Origin: Oxalobacter sp. OttesenSCG-928-P03
GTDB taxonomy: Bacteria > Pseudomonadota > Gammaproteobacteria > Burkholderiales > Burkholderiaceae_D
Length of the DNA stretch: 58,708 bases
Direction of reading: 5' to 3'
Assembly: GCA_030269625.1 (NCBI GenBank)
Contig: JAJDFZ010000006.1
Span: forward strand, 1-58,708
Below are positions 11,317-19,286 of this stretch, in pieces (the stretch's first letter is position 1; every line of letters begins with the position of its first letter). The notes under the pieces were generated by a model. It did no database searches and was not told the origin of the DNA. It saw nothing but the letters and a program-made list of their open reading frames with translations. The position numbers and the translations under genes are program-made.

Positions 11317-11742
11317 TTACTGGCCGTCAGCCGGCGTACCCTGCGCTTTTTTCCCGTTCCAGATCAGGTCGGGACGGGTTCCGCAGTAAGTTCCCCAGCT
11401 TCCGTCAAAAGATTCGTATTTCTCATCAAAGCGGACGTCCATGATGCCTGCGCCATACTTGTCGTGCCACTGGCAGATGACCTGGCGTTCCGGAAGGGAC
11501 TGGCAGCGGCTGAGAGAGCCGGTTACCCAGTAATCATTTTCCCTGTACATGAAGGCGCCAAACATCTGCTTCTGGTCATCCAGCGCCTGTGGATAAAAAG
11601 TGGTGAAAACCGGCACGATACCGGCACTGTATATTGTTCCGACATAAGTGCCGTCCGCAGAGTCCAGCGTGGAGCAGCCTGTCAGAAAAAGGGATGCCAT
11701 ACACAAGGCGAGCAATCCGGTTTTGGTTTTGGATGCAGTCAT
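11317..11742 (-). CDS. Small lipoprotein of unknown function
   Basis: From ATG 11742 the frame encodes 141 residues with a lipoprotein signal ending in LFLTGCS (lipobox LTGC, Cys23 or so). The mature part contains repeated short aromatic segments (GTYVGTIYSAG, GSLSRCQSLP, GSWGTYCG) and four further Cys that could form disulfides. The frame is open further upstream, but that extension lacks signal-peptide character. It ends 48 bases before the DUF2059 gene on the same strand. No family is recognised; an envelope location is the only firm inference. Confidence 0.75.
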   Translation of the reverse strand: MTASKTKTGLLALCMASLFLTGCSTLDSADGTYVGTIYSAGIVPVFTTFYPQALDDQKQMFGAFMYRENDYWVTGSLSRCQSLPERQVICQWHDKYGAGIMDVRFDEKYESFDGSWGTYCGTRPDLIWNGKKAQGTPADGQ

Positions 11743-11852
11743 ATCCTGTTCCCCTGGTGCTGTTGGTATGAGAACCAACAGCTTATCATAAAAAATATCA
11801 GGGACCAGCCAGGGAGAAGGTGCGACAGCAGAAAACGAAGGCAGATGATCGC

Positions 11853-12149
11853 TCAGGCATCCTCTTTCTTTTCGTCCGGAGCTTCTTTCGTGCACAGTTC
11901 CTTGAGCGCCAGCAGGTCACGGACAACCTCGCCATGGTCAAATCCGCGAAAACTTTCCGCAAAAATGAAAATACTCTTGAGGAGCGTATTTTTATGCAGG
12001 TGAAAGCGTCCCTGATCCGAGTAACCCGGATCATCCATTGCCATATTGCTGATGGCAAATGTTATTTCTTTACGCCCGCCACTGAAAACCTGGGTTTCGG
12101 TTTCGATGATATTGCGCCTGTATCGGGTTTCAAAAAGCGATTTATCCAT
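11853..12149 (-). CDS. Hypothetical protein (98 aa)
   Basis: A 98-residue hydrophilic protein starting MDKSLFETRYRRN and ending in an acidic/basic tail (APDEKKEDA). It has no signal peptide or membrane span. GGGA lies eight bases upstream of the ATG at 12149. The sequence looks like a small soluble domain with alternating beta segments (ETETQVFSGG, EITFAISNMAM) and a C-terminal helix. I do not recognise the family. It is divergent from the membrane-protein gene at 12261 and upstream of the lipoprotein gene on the same strand. Confidence 0.6.
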   Translation of the reverse strand: MDKSLFETRYRRNIIETETQVFSGGRKEITFAISNMAMDDPGYSDQGRFHLHKNTLLKSIFIFAESFRGFDHGEVVRDLLALKELCTKEAPDEKKEDA

Positions 12150-12260
12150 ATATTCCCGTTATCCGGATGTCCGGCAATATGTCTTTGAGCCTGAAACGTT
12201 GTTGATAAATGTATTTTACCCAGTTGCCGGGAAAACATCACATGGACAGGAGCTGATCTG

Positions 12261-13376
12261 ATGCGGCACCCGCGTGTCACATGTGGCGCAAAATCACCAG
12301 TAATCCCTGTTTTTGCGGTAATATCCGGCATTATCAAAGGAAAAGCCTGCCCGGGCAAATTACAGATGGAAGATCGTTCGCTGGCACCACAGCTCTCGGA
12401 ATTCGGAAAACGCATAGAAAAACTCCTGTATACGGGAGTGACCCTTATGGCATTTTGTATTGCCGGCGTTTACTTTGTTATCGCCGCAGAATACGTCAAG
12501 ACGCAGAATCCAGTCGGGTTCCGGACACTGGCAGGCAATCTTGAAAAAGAACGCGGTGAACTGCAGCGTCTTTATGACTCGTTTGCCAATCCTCCGGAAA
12601 CCGTGCGCAACGAACATATCCTGAAACAGCTTGGCTTAGACAGCAACAAGGATACGCGCCAGGAAACGTTCAGGCAGAAACAGCGTGCCTACGAGCGCTA
12701 TCTTGTGCGGCTGGCGTCCCAGACCGAGCTGGAAACCGGGATGCGTCCGGGTATCCTCTCAAGTCTTTTTCGCTCGAAAGAGCCAAAATCGCCCGGCGAT
12801 TGGCTCAGTGAAATCCGCAAGCGGGAGGAGGAACTGGCATCACAGCCCATCAAGGTCTGGGGTATAGAAACGCCGCTGGCTGTGCCCTTGCAGTATGGGC
12901 AGGCGCAGTATGCCATTCCCCTGTCCATTTTTTCCGTAAGCCTGCAGATTATCCTGGTGCCGCTTTTGATTGTCTGGATGTCTTCTCTTTATATGACACG
13001 GCAAAGAGAACTCCTGTTGATCCGCCAGCTTGACGACTACAAATTCGCCCAGCCGCATATGCTCAATATCCTGCCGATTTACTGGATGTCCTGTCCTGAC
13101 TGGTCGGCCAAATACAGTGAAGGAGAGCCACGGGAAAAGCAGCGCGGACATATTCGTTTTCGATGCAGCCTGTACCGGTCGCTGATTCTTTTTGTTTATG
13201 TCGGTACCATGTTTTTCTGTACCGCATACTCCTATATCCGGGGTTTTGGATTTGGCGAGGGGTTCAATGTATTTTCGCTGCTTTTGTTCCTCTTGCCGGT
13301 TGGTCTGGCATACCAGTCCGTGCGCCTGATCCGGCAAGAGTGGTCAATTATGAGAAACAAGGATTTCAGTACATAA
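12261..13376 (+). CDS. Multi-span membrane protein of unknown function
   Basis: A 371-residue protein with predicted membrane segments at about residues 57-77, 220-242, 308-328 and 334-353. A charged, helical loop of about 140 residues lies between the first two spans (KERGELQRLYDSFANPP and further Arg/Glu/Gln-rich stretches) and is predicted periplasmic or coiled-coil-like. AGGAG at 12246-12250 supports ATG 12261. A shorter alternative from ATG 12366 has no ribosome-binding site, though the extra N-terminal 35 residues look unstructured. It is separated by 12 bases from the next gene, which encodes a small secreted protein, so they probably form an operon. No family recognised. Confidence 0.75.
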   Translation: MRHPRVTCGAKSPVIPVFAVISGIIKGKACPGKLQMEDRSLAPQLSEFGKRIEKLLYTGVTLMAFCIAGVYFVIAAEYVKTQNPVGFRTLAGNLEKERGELQRLYDSFANPPETVRNEHILKQLGLDSNKDTRQETFRQKQRAYERYLVRLASQTELETGMRPGILSSLFRSKEPKSPGDWLSEIRKREEELASQPIKVWGIETPLAVPLQYGQAQYAIPLSIFSVSLQIILVPLLIVWMSSLYMTRQRELLLIRQLDDYKFAQPHMLNILPIYWMSCPDWSAKYSEGEPREKQRGHIRFRCSLYRSLILFVYVGTMFFCTAYSYIRGFGFGEGFNVFSLLLFLLPVGLAYQSVRLIRQEWSIMRNKDFST

Positions 13377-13388
13377 AAGGAGAGGATA

Positions 13389-13772
13389 ATGAGGCAGTCA
13401 CGCCTGTTTTTTATGCCGTTTCTGGCTGTTGCAGCCTTTCTTGCGCTTGCCGGGAATGTCTGCGCACAAAATACGTCAAAGCCGCTTATGGGGGCGCAAA
13501 CCTGCCAAAGGTGGACACAGTCGATCAAAGAAGCTGAAGATGAAAAAACCGGGCTGATGAGCAGCCGTTTTACGGTCATGGCCAACCAGAACTGGGTATT
13601 TGGCTATGCCAGTGGCCTGAATGCGGCCACGGCGCAAAAAAACAACCTGCTGGAAGATCTTGACCAGCAAACGCTTTCGGACTGGGTCAGCCAGTATTGC
13701 GAAACCAATCCGGAAAAGAGCGTAACCGATGCGATTCATGAGCTCTTCCGGAGACTGGGCCGCAAAATCTGA
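13389..13772 (+). CDS. Small secreted Rap1a/Tai-like periplasmic protein
   Basis: A 127-residue protein with a signal peptide (ending near AGNVCAQ) and a compact mature domain with two Cys (TCQRW and QYCETNP). The segment WVFGYASGLN followed by WVSQYCETNP and a C-terminal amphipathic helix resembles the Rap1a/Tai small periplasmic fold, found in T6SS immunity proteins and in many orphan periplasmic proteins. No T6SS gene is in the window, so an immunity role is not supported. GGAGAGGATA precedes ATG 13389. It is probably co-transcribed with the membrane-protein gene upstream and is followed by a terminator. Confidence 0.7.
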   Translation: MRQSRLFFMPFLAVAAFLALAGNVCAQNTSKPLMGAQTCQRWTQSIKEAEDEKTGLMSSRFTVMANQNWVFGYASGLNAATAQKNNLLEDLDQQTLSDWVSQYCETNPEKSVTDAIHELFRRLGRKI

Positions 13773-13777
13773 AAAGA

Positions 13778-13816
13778 AAGCCCGACAGAGCGGTACAAAC
13801 CTGTCGGGCTTTTTTC
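13778..13816. terminator. Bidirectional terminator between convergent genes
   Basis: AAGCCCGACAG on the left pairs with CTGTCGGGCTT on the right, with T-runs in both readings. It serves the secreted-protein gene on the plus strand and probably the hydrolase gene on the minus strand. Confidence 0.8.
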
Positions 13817-13865
13817 ACCCCGCCGTTCCCTGCGGGTTATTAATTGAACAGTTTCAATAACGGCC

Positions 13866-15467
13866 TTATTCAGCCGTGATGGCGTTCGGGTTCCAGCGTG
13901 ATACGACAAAACGCATCTGACCGCTGATGCCTGGTGTCGTATTGCTGTCAAAAGGAATGCGTACTTCCACCTTGCCGCCTTTTACCTTCTTGGTATCGAC
14001 TTCATGGATGGCCGGCACACTTCCCTGCCCCTGCCATGCGTATTTCACCTGCCAGTTTCCGCCCTTTTCCTGTGGCGGCACCATCTCAAGGATGATCGAA
14101 TCCCGGAAAAGATAGCCGCCTTCGTAATGTTCGTTAAACCAGAGTCGTCTTTCCACCTCGTAGTCAGGCATGCGTACCCCAAGCGACATGCTGTATGCCA
14201 GGGAGGGACGCGCCTGATTGACCCGCGCCCGGTTGGCGAGAAAAACGCTGGAGAGATAAAGCGTGCTGTTCTTTTTGCCGCGTTTGTCCCACTCTTCCTG
14301 GGAAAGGCAGGCGACCGAATCTTCTTCCGCAACCCTGCGCGAGAGAGACCACATCTTGCCTCGCGGGGACATCAGTGTTTCAAACTGATAAAGCGCATTG
14401 ATCTTGTTTCCCTTCTTCGCAGAGGCCTGCACTTCTTCCGGCAGACGAATATCATTGACGTCAACCCAGACATCCACGCGCACATCGCCAAACAGGAATC
14501 GTGTCAGGTTCTGGTATGCCTCCTCGCTGTTTACAATGCCGAAATAACCTGAATGGGCGCGATAGGTAAATGCTTTTGCGCAGGGCGCTCCCGGCGTGTT
14601 ATCGGCATTGAGTCCGCAAAGCGTTGCATTCTCGATTTTGACTAGCCCGTCACTGCCATGTCCGACGAATGTGCGTGATGCCGCCAGTGCATAATCCTGC
14701 CGGTTTGTTCCCACCATCGTGAATACCCGCTCGGAAGGGAAACGGTCTTCCGGGATATACGCCACACTACCGTTTTTCTTATATGCCGCCTTCAGATCCA
14801 GGTAGTCGGCCATTTTTTCCCGGCTGAAATTGTTGATATCCATCATGCCCAGCCAGGAAGGCACATTCATGCCCATGATATCGATGCCATCATGGGGTGT
14901 CGCGTAGGTGAAAAACTTATCCACGTACTGCCGTGCATTTCCCTTGTCATTTTTCGGGTTTTGCAGCATCCCGCGGCAGATCAGCCCTCCCATCGAATGT
15001 GCCACCAGGTAGCAGCGGAAATCTTTTTTCGAAATCCCGTTTTCCTTGTTGGCACAGACAATATCCCTGACCCGCAGGATCAGCTCGGACAGTTTCTGCG
15101 AAAAATCCGAAATCGGTGGCACCTTTCCCGTTCCCAGCAGGCGGGAGGCTTCATCGTAATAACGGAAAATCACAATTGAACGAGAAGGCAGCTTGTTTTT
15201 TCCGTCGTCATGCCATTCCGGGTCAAGAATATCGTAACCATCCTCATACACATCACTGTAGCCAAAATCCGATCCCAGGCGCACCAGCGGCGATTCGAAA
15301 ATGAATTTTCTGGGTGCGCGGTTTTTTTCCGGAACCGCGCGATAAACTGTCGAACCGATATTGAAGCCGCAGAAAGGATCCGCGGTCGTTTCATCTATTT
15401 CGCTGTCGGTCATCGCAAAGCCGCGAACGTAAATAATCGGATAAAACGGTGCGTGTGCATTTGCCAT
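13866..15467 (-). CDS. Alpha/beta-hydrolase (lipase/esterase-like) with a long C-terminal extension
   Basis: From ATG 15467, preceded by GGGGGGAGT, the frame encodes 533 residues. The N-terminal region starts YPIIYVRGFAM, a lipase-type first strand with an oxyanion-like loop. A nucleophile elbow follows, YLVAHSMGGL (AHSMG, Ser158), and then TYATPHDG, as in PGAP1/LipA-type esterases. A late His candidate is in TYRAHSGYFG. The C-terminal 200 residues are beta-rich and unrecognised. There is no signal peptide or membrane span, so it is predicted cytosolic or exported by another route. A perfect inverted repeat lies about 48 bases upstream of the start. It is not linked to recognisable T6SS genes. 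The substrate is unknown. Confidence 0.75.
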   Translation of the reverse strand: MANAHAPFYPIIYVRGFAMTDSEIDETTADPFCGFNIGSTVYRAVPEKNRAPRKFIFESPLVRLGSDFGYSDVYEDGYDILDPEWHDDGKNKLPSRSIVIFRYYDEASRLLGTGKVPPISDFSQKLSELILRVRDIVCANKENGISKKDFRCYLVAHSMGGLICRGMLQNPKNDKGNARQYVDKFFTYATPHDGIDIMGMNVPSWLGMMDINNFSREKMADYLDLKAAYKKNGSVAYIPEDRFPSERVFTMVGTNRQDYALAASRTFVGHGSDGLVKIENATLCGLNADNTPGAPCAKAFTYRAHSGYFGIVNSEEAYQNLTRFLFGDVRVDVWVDVNDIRLPEEVQASAKKGNKINALYQFETLMSPRGKMWSLSRRVAEEDSVACLSQEEWDKRGKKNSTLYLSSVFLANRARVNQARPSLAYSMSLGVRMPDYEVERRLWFNEHYEGGYLFRDSIILEMVPPQEKGGNWQVKYAWQGQGSVPAIHEVDTKKVKGGKVEVRIPFDSNTTPGISGQMRFVVSRWNPNAITAE

Positions 15468-15514
15468 TGATACTCCCCCCTTTTTGTTATCGTTCTTCAC
15501 AGACAATCCAGATT

Positions 15515-15533
15515 TGTTGCCCTTTGGGCAACA
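15515..15533. promoter_or_regulatory. Perfect inverted repeat upstream of the hydrolase gene
   Basis: TGTTGCCC at 15515-15522 and GGGCAACA at 15526-15533 form an 8-bp inverted repeat with a TTT spacer, 48 bases before the hydrolase start codon. It could be an operator or a leader hairpin. No T-run follows in either direction. Confidence 0.45.
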
Positions 15534-15620
15534 CTTGCCATTGTATCAACAAAATCGCCGGGATAATGCGTTATATAAAGCCGTTTTCCATCAAAATTCG
15601 TCTACCGGGTCGATGCAATG

Positions 15621-15657
15621 AAAAAAGGAGTTGGCGATGATTATCGCCAACTCCTTT
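15621..15657 (-). terminator. Terminator after tRNA-Pro
   Basis: On the minus strand, AGGAGTTGGCGAT pairs with ATCGCCAACTCCT across a four-base loop, followed by TTTTTT. It lies directly 3' of the tRNA gene. Confidence 0.85.
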
Positions 15658-15665
15658 GTGTTCTC

Positions 15666-15742
15666 TGGTCGGGACGGTGTGATTCGAACACACGACCCCC
15701 TGCACCCCATGCAGGTACGCTACCAGGCTGCGCTACGCCCCG
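15666..15742 (-). tRNA. tRNA-Pro (anticodon GGG)
   Basis: The 77-base gene reads from CGGGGCG at 15742 to the encoded CCA at 15666. The acceptor stem CGGGGCG/CGTCCCG, D-arm, anticodon stem CCTGC/GCAGG with loop ATGGGGT, and T-arm GTGTG-TTCGAAT-CACAC all form. Loop positions 34-36 are GGG, reading CCC and CCU codons. Confidence 0.97.
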
Positions 15743-15860
15743 ACGTGCGGTAATTATACCAGCACTCATCCGCGCTTTCATCTTCTGCTGCGGGTGTGCA
15801 GAAAAAATATCGGGCCGTTTTTTGTCCTGCCTCTTATGCTCAAGGGGCTTTCTTTTCCTG

Positions 15861-18188
15861 TCAGTTTTTCTGTTTTTTGTCGAGGCGATCTAACAACTGC
15901 TCAGGGGGAATCGGGCGGCAGATGAGAAAACCCTGTACATAATCCGCACTGCATTCTCTGCAATAATCAAGCTGCTCACCTGTTTCCACGCCTTCAATAC
16001 AGACTTTTCTTTCCATGGAGTGAACCAGGTCGGTAATCAGCCGGATAAAGGATTTTGAATAGGAATCGGTTGAGACATCCCTGATGAATGTCCGGTCGAT
16101 TTTGACCACATCAATGGGAAGCTCGCGCATGTTGCCAAGCGAGGAATAACCCATGCCGAAATCATCCATGGATATGCGGATGCCGTGCTGCCGGAAATCT
16201 TCGGACAGTGTTTTTACCCGCTGGATGTCGTGCATGGCCATGCTTTCCGTAATTTCGAAATTGATGTTGGACGGGCTGACACCGGTTTCTTTCAGGATCT
16301 GGAGAACGCGTTCCATGAAGTCCTGTTGCTGGAACTGGCGGATCGATATATTGATGCTGACACAGAAATCGGGACGCGTTTCATTGACGCTCCTGCAGAA
16401 CAAGGCGGCTTCGCGAAGTACGAATTCACCGAGTGGAATAATCAGCCCCAGGTATTCTGCCAGTGGAATAAACTGCGCCGGGGACATGGGCTGACCAGTA
16501 GAAAGGGTCCAGCGCAGGAGGGCTTCCGCACCGATGATATTTCCGTCGGTGTGGGTCAGAGGTTGGTAGACAACAGAAAATCCCCGGAACTGGTTGTCGA
16601 TGGATTCGCGCATTTCTTTTTCGATTTCCGCACGGGCAATCGAATCGTTATCCAGCGTGCCGGTATAAAAGGCATAGCTGTTTTTTCCCATACGCTTTGC
16701 CTGATACATGGCGATATCGGCATTTTTGATGATATCCCGGCTGCTGGTGCTGCCTTCAGGGAAACGAACGACGCCAATGCTTAATGTGCAGTAAAAACTT
16801 TTGTCGATAACATTCCAGGGCAACTGTGCGCGAGCGAGAAGACTGTTGATGATGGTATAAACGGAATCGGCATGTTCAGGGTGCAGCAAAATGACGAATT
16901 CATCACCGCCAAACCGGAAAATATCTGCGATCCCGCCGAAATCTTCTTTCAGGAAGTTGGCGAATTCCTTCAGGATAATGTCGCCATAATCATGGCCATA
17001 GCCATCATTGATGACCTTGAAGTCGTCCATGTCAATAAAAAGAACATAGCCGTCCTTTTTCGCATGCTGGGCGTTGGCATATGCTTCCGCCAGACAGGTC
17101 TCGAGGTGATAGCGGTTGCTCAGGCCGGTCAGCCGGTCGGTCAATGCCATGTCCCGGATGATCCGTTCGTTTCTTCTGCGGATCAGTGCCGTGGAAACCA
17201 GCTTGGAAATGTTTTCCAGAAACCCGAGCGTATCCTCCCCCCATTGCCGCTCTTTGACGCACTCGTCAAAGCAGATGAACCCAAAGGGCTTTTCCTGTAT
17301 GTAAACAGCAAAAATGGCGGCAGCGATGACGCCTTCATTTTCAAATTCATCTGTGGAGCCGACGGGGATATCTCCAAAATTGATGATGCTGCGTCCGGTT
17401 TCTTCCAGGTCGGCCTTGATTTCCGGAATATCCTGTTGGTAATCCAGCGAGAATTCTCCCATGGAAGAAATCCCTTCATTGCACCATTCGTAGATCGCCT
17501 TGCACTGCGTGTTTTCAGGATTGTTTTCAAACAGGATAACGCGGCTGATATCAAGGTAAACGCCGGTCCGGTCAAGGAGGATCTGGAGAGATTCGTCCAG
17601 GTCGGAGTTGTGCAGGCCCTGGAGAATATCATTCAAAACAGCCTGCTGGCGGAGGTTATCCCCGATTTTTTCCAGGTTTTTTTTCGTATCGGTATAGTCC
17701 GCAATGATGCAGTCCGCATAGATGACTTCTCCGTTTTCATTACGGACCACATTGCTGTTGTCGTTGATCCAGACAGGCGTGCCGTCTGATTTCAGAATCC
17801 GGTAGATCGTTGTGTATTCATCGATTCCCTGGGCCTCGTAGGCATCCAGTGTCGCAACAAGTTCATCAATATCATCCGGGTGAACAATATCCGTCCATAC
17901 CACCTTTCCGCTTAAAAAATCTTCCTTGTTGTAGCCATAGGCGGAAATATTCTCGGTAATGAAAGTAGTGATCCATTTTCCGTTTTCGCCCGTCACACGC
18001 AACGCGACAGAGGGGCTTCGTTCAATGATTTCCTCCGCAATAACGCGATGGGGGTTGTTTGACAGTTTTTTCACGCACTTCTCCAGTTTACGGACAATGT
18101 TGATGTCGTCACGGGCAATCAGATAAATGACGGGCTTATCCCGGGGTTTTGCAGAGCGGTGTGATACATTCAGGCACAGATTATGCAC
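15861..18188 (-). CDS. PAS-GAF-GGDEF-EAL cyclic-di-GMP signalling protein
   Basis: A 775-residue soluble sensor protein. Domains in order: a PAS domain (about 50-170, with IVHPDDIDELVATLD and the PAC-like YRILKSDGTPVW), a GAF domain (about 185-335), GGDEF (about 345-510) with intact FGGDEF near residue 426, and EAL (about 525-770) with intact EALLRW near residue 555. The EAL catalytic set looks complete: NINFEITES, MDDFGMGYSSL, VVKIDRTF, CIEGVE and VQGFL. The allosteric RxxD I-site is not visible before GGDEF. It could therefore both make and degrade cyclic-di-GMP, or use GGDEF to regulate EAL. The start is GTG 18188; no ATG or good ribosome-binding site is available nearby, so the N-terminus is less certain. 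There are no membrane spans. Confidence 0.93.
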   Translation of the reverse strand: MHNLCLNVSHRSAKPRDKPVIYLIARDDINIVRKLEKCVKKLSNNPHRVIAEEIIERSPSVALRVTGENGKWITTFITENISAYGYNKEDFLSGKVVWTDIVHPDDIDELVATLDAYEAQGIDEYTTIYRILKSDGTPVWINDNSNVVRNENGEVIYADCIIADYTDTKKNLEKIGDNLRQQAVLNDILQGLHNSDLDESLQILLDRTGVYLDISRVILFENNPENTQCKAIYEWCNEGISSMGEFSLDYQQDIPEIKADLEETGRSIINFGDIPVGSTDEFENEGVIAAAIFAVYIQEKPFGFICFDECVKERQWGEDTLGFLENISKLVSTALIRRRNERIIRDMALTDRLTGLSNRYHLETCLAEAYANAQHAKKDGYVLFIDMDDFKVINDGYGHDYGDIILKEFANFLKEDFGGIADIFRFGGDEFVILLHPEHADSVYTIINSLLARAQLPWNVIDKSFYCTLSIGVVRFPEGSTSSRDIIKNADIAMYQAKRMGKNSYAFYTGTLDNDSIARAEIEKEMRESIDNQFRGFSVVYQPLTHTDGNIIGAEALLRWTLSTGQPMSPAQFIPLAEYLGLIIPLGEFVLREAALFCRSVNETRPDFCVSINISIRQFQQQDFMERVLQILKETGVSPSNINFEITESMAMHDIQRVKTLSEDFRQHGIRISMDDFGMGYSSLGNMRELPIDVVKIDRTFIRDVSTDSYSKSFIRLITDLVHSMERKVCIEGVETGEQLDYCRECSADYVQGFLICRPIPPEQLLDRLDKKQKN

Positions 18189-18197
18189 ATAATATAT

Positions 18198-18251
18198 TTG
18201 ACACCGGGCAATGGGTTGATTTTAGGCAATTTATTGATTTTGGGCAATTCT
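18198..18251. repeat. Three 18-bp direct repeats in a divergent promoter region
   Basis: Copies begin at 18198, 18216 and 18234 at exactly 18-bp spacing: TTGACACCGGGCAATGGG, TTGATTTTAGGCAATTTA and TTGATTTTGGGCAATTCT. The shared core is TTGA-N5-GGCAAT. They fill the gap between the divergent GGDEF-EAL gene (start 18188) and the CYTH gene (start 18316), which suggests regulator-binding iterons. The repeat is seen directly; the function is inference. Confidence 0.65.
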
Positions 18252-18315
18252 TTTGTGAGGTGCCCGTATCACGCAGTATGGTATAAGGTGTTTCCGGTTA
18301 ACAAGGACGGCAGTT

Positions 18316-18792
18316 ATGGGAATTGAGATTGAACGCAAGTTTTTGCTGAGTGGTGACGGCTGGAAAAACCAGGTGGAAGGGGATGTCATCAGGCAGGGCT
18401 ACCTGTCATCGGATCATGATCGGGTTGTTCGTGTCAGAACCATGAACCAGGATGCTTTTATTACCATTAAAAGCAGTACAGACGGTCTTTTCCGAAACGA
18501 ATGGGAGTATGCCATTCCACTGGAGGATGCCGAGGACATGCTGGAACGTCTTTGCCTGAAGCCCTTGATAGAGAAGGTGCGTTACCGGATTCCGTATGAG
18601 GGCATGATTTGGGAGGTGGATGAATTTTTTGGTGAAAATGCCGGATTGTTTATTGCCGAAATCGAGCTGGAGTCGGTGGACCAGGTATTTGCGCTTCCTC
18701 CCTGGGCAGGGCGGGAAGTCACAGATGATCCGCGCTATTACAATACCAATCTGATGCGAAATCCGTATCGGATATGGAAAGGGCAAGACTGA
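18316..18792 (+). CDS. CYTH-domain protein (inorganic triphosphatase-like)
   Basis: A 158-residue single-domain protein. It begins MGIEIERKFLL, containing the ExExK signature (Glu4, Glu6, Lys8) that defines the CYTH family of triphosphate-tunnel metalloenzymes. Further conserved charged strands follow: VVRVRTM, FITIKSS, EKVRYRIPYE, WEVDEFFGE and FIAEIELES. Bacterial short CYTH proteins of this size commonly hydrolyse tripolyphosphate; adenylate cyclase activity is known only in some members. It is divergent from the GGDEF-EAL gene and followed by a bidirectional terminator. A chemical link with the polyphosphate genes farther along the window is possible but not shown. Confidence 0.88.
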   Translation: MGIEIERKFLLSGDGWKNQVEGDVIRQGYLSSDHDRVVRVRTMNQDAFITIKSSTDGLFRNEWEYAIPLEDAEDMLERLCLKPLIEKVRYRIPYEGMIWEVDEFFGENAGLFIAEIELESVDQVFALPPWAGREVTDDPRYYNTNLMRNPYRIWKGQD

Positions 18793-18811
18793 ACTACTAC
18801 AATTCAGCATC

Positions 18812-18840
18812 AAAAAAGGCGCATGATTTGCGCCTTTTGC
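18812..18840. terminator. Bidirectional terminator
   Basis: AAAAAGGCGCA pairs with TGCGCCTTTT, with A and T runs on both flanks. It lies between the convergent CYTH and hpf genes. Confidence 0.8.
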
Positions 18841-18863
18841 GTGTAACCTGTCTGCCGGACAGA

Positions 18864-19208
18864 TCAGGACGGCACGTCGCTTGGCATGTTTTTCACGGAT
18901 TCGCGACTGTGTTCTTTTGATTTTGTCTTGTGTTTGACAAGTTGCCTGTCCAGTTTATCCATCAGGATGTCAATGGCAGCATACAGGTCCTGTGCGCTGC
19001 TTTCGGCATGTATCGTCTTGCCGCTCATGTTCATTTTGATTTCTGCCCGTTGCCTTTTGTCCTTGTCAGAGTTGTTGTCGACAGCCAAAAGGACTGAAAT
19101 GTCGATTACGTTGTCAAAGTTCCGTTTCATCCGGTTCAGCTTGTTTTCGACATGACTGCGGATGGCCGGTGTTACTTCGAGATGATGTCCACTGATTGTG
19201 AGATTCAT
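18864..19208 (-). CDS. hpf: Ribosome hibernation-promoting factor (short HPF type)
   Basis: A 114-residue protein starting MNLTISGHHLEVTPAIRSHV, with the sigma-54 modulation/S30Ae beta-alpha-beta-beta-beta-alpha fold and a basic C-terminal tail (DRQLVKHKTKSKEHSRES). It binds the 30S subunit decoding region and promotes 100S dimer formation in stationary phase. The length matches short HPF rather than the long form with a dimerisation domain. It is the last gene after rpoN, the position it takes in many proteobacteria. GGAGAAAC lies just upstream of ATG 19208. Confidence 0.95.
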   Translation of the reverse strand: MNLTISGHHLEVTPAIRSHVENKLNRMKRNFDNVIDISVLLAVDNNSDKDKRQRAEIKMNMSGKTIHAESSAQDLYAAIDILMDKLDRQLVKHKTKSKEHSRESVKNMPSDVPS

Positions 19209-19286
19209 AAGTTTCTCCTAAATATTGTCATCAGTTATCACCTGTTTAAACAGCACAGTGGTGACATTTTTTGTCCTGTAAGAATA

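Noticed and set aside
13389-15467. A T6SS effector/immunity pair (lipase with Rap1a/Tai-like protein)
   Set aside because: The genes are convergent with separate transcripts, and no T6SS, VgrG or PAAR component is in the window; the resemblance is only at fold level.
16872-17789. 305-codon plus-strand open frame opposite the GGDEF-EAL gene
   Set aside because: Antisense shadow of a clearly recognised multidomain gene.
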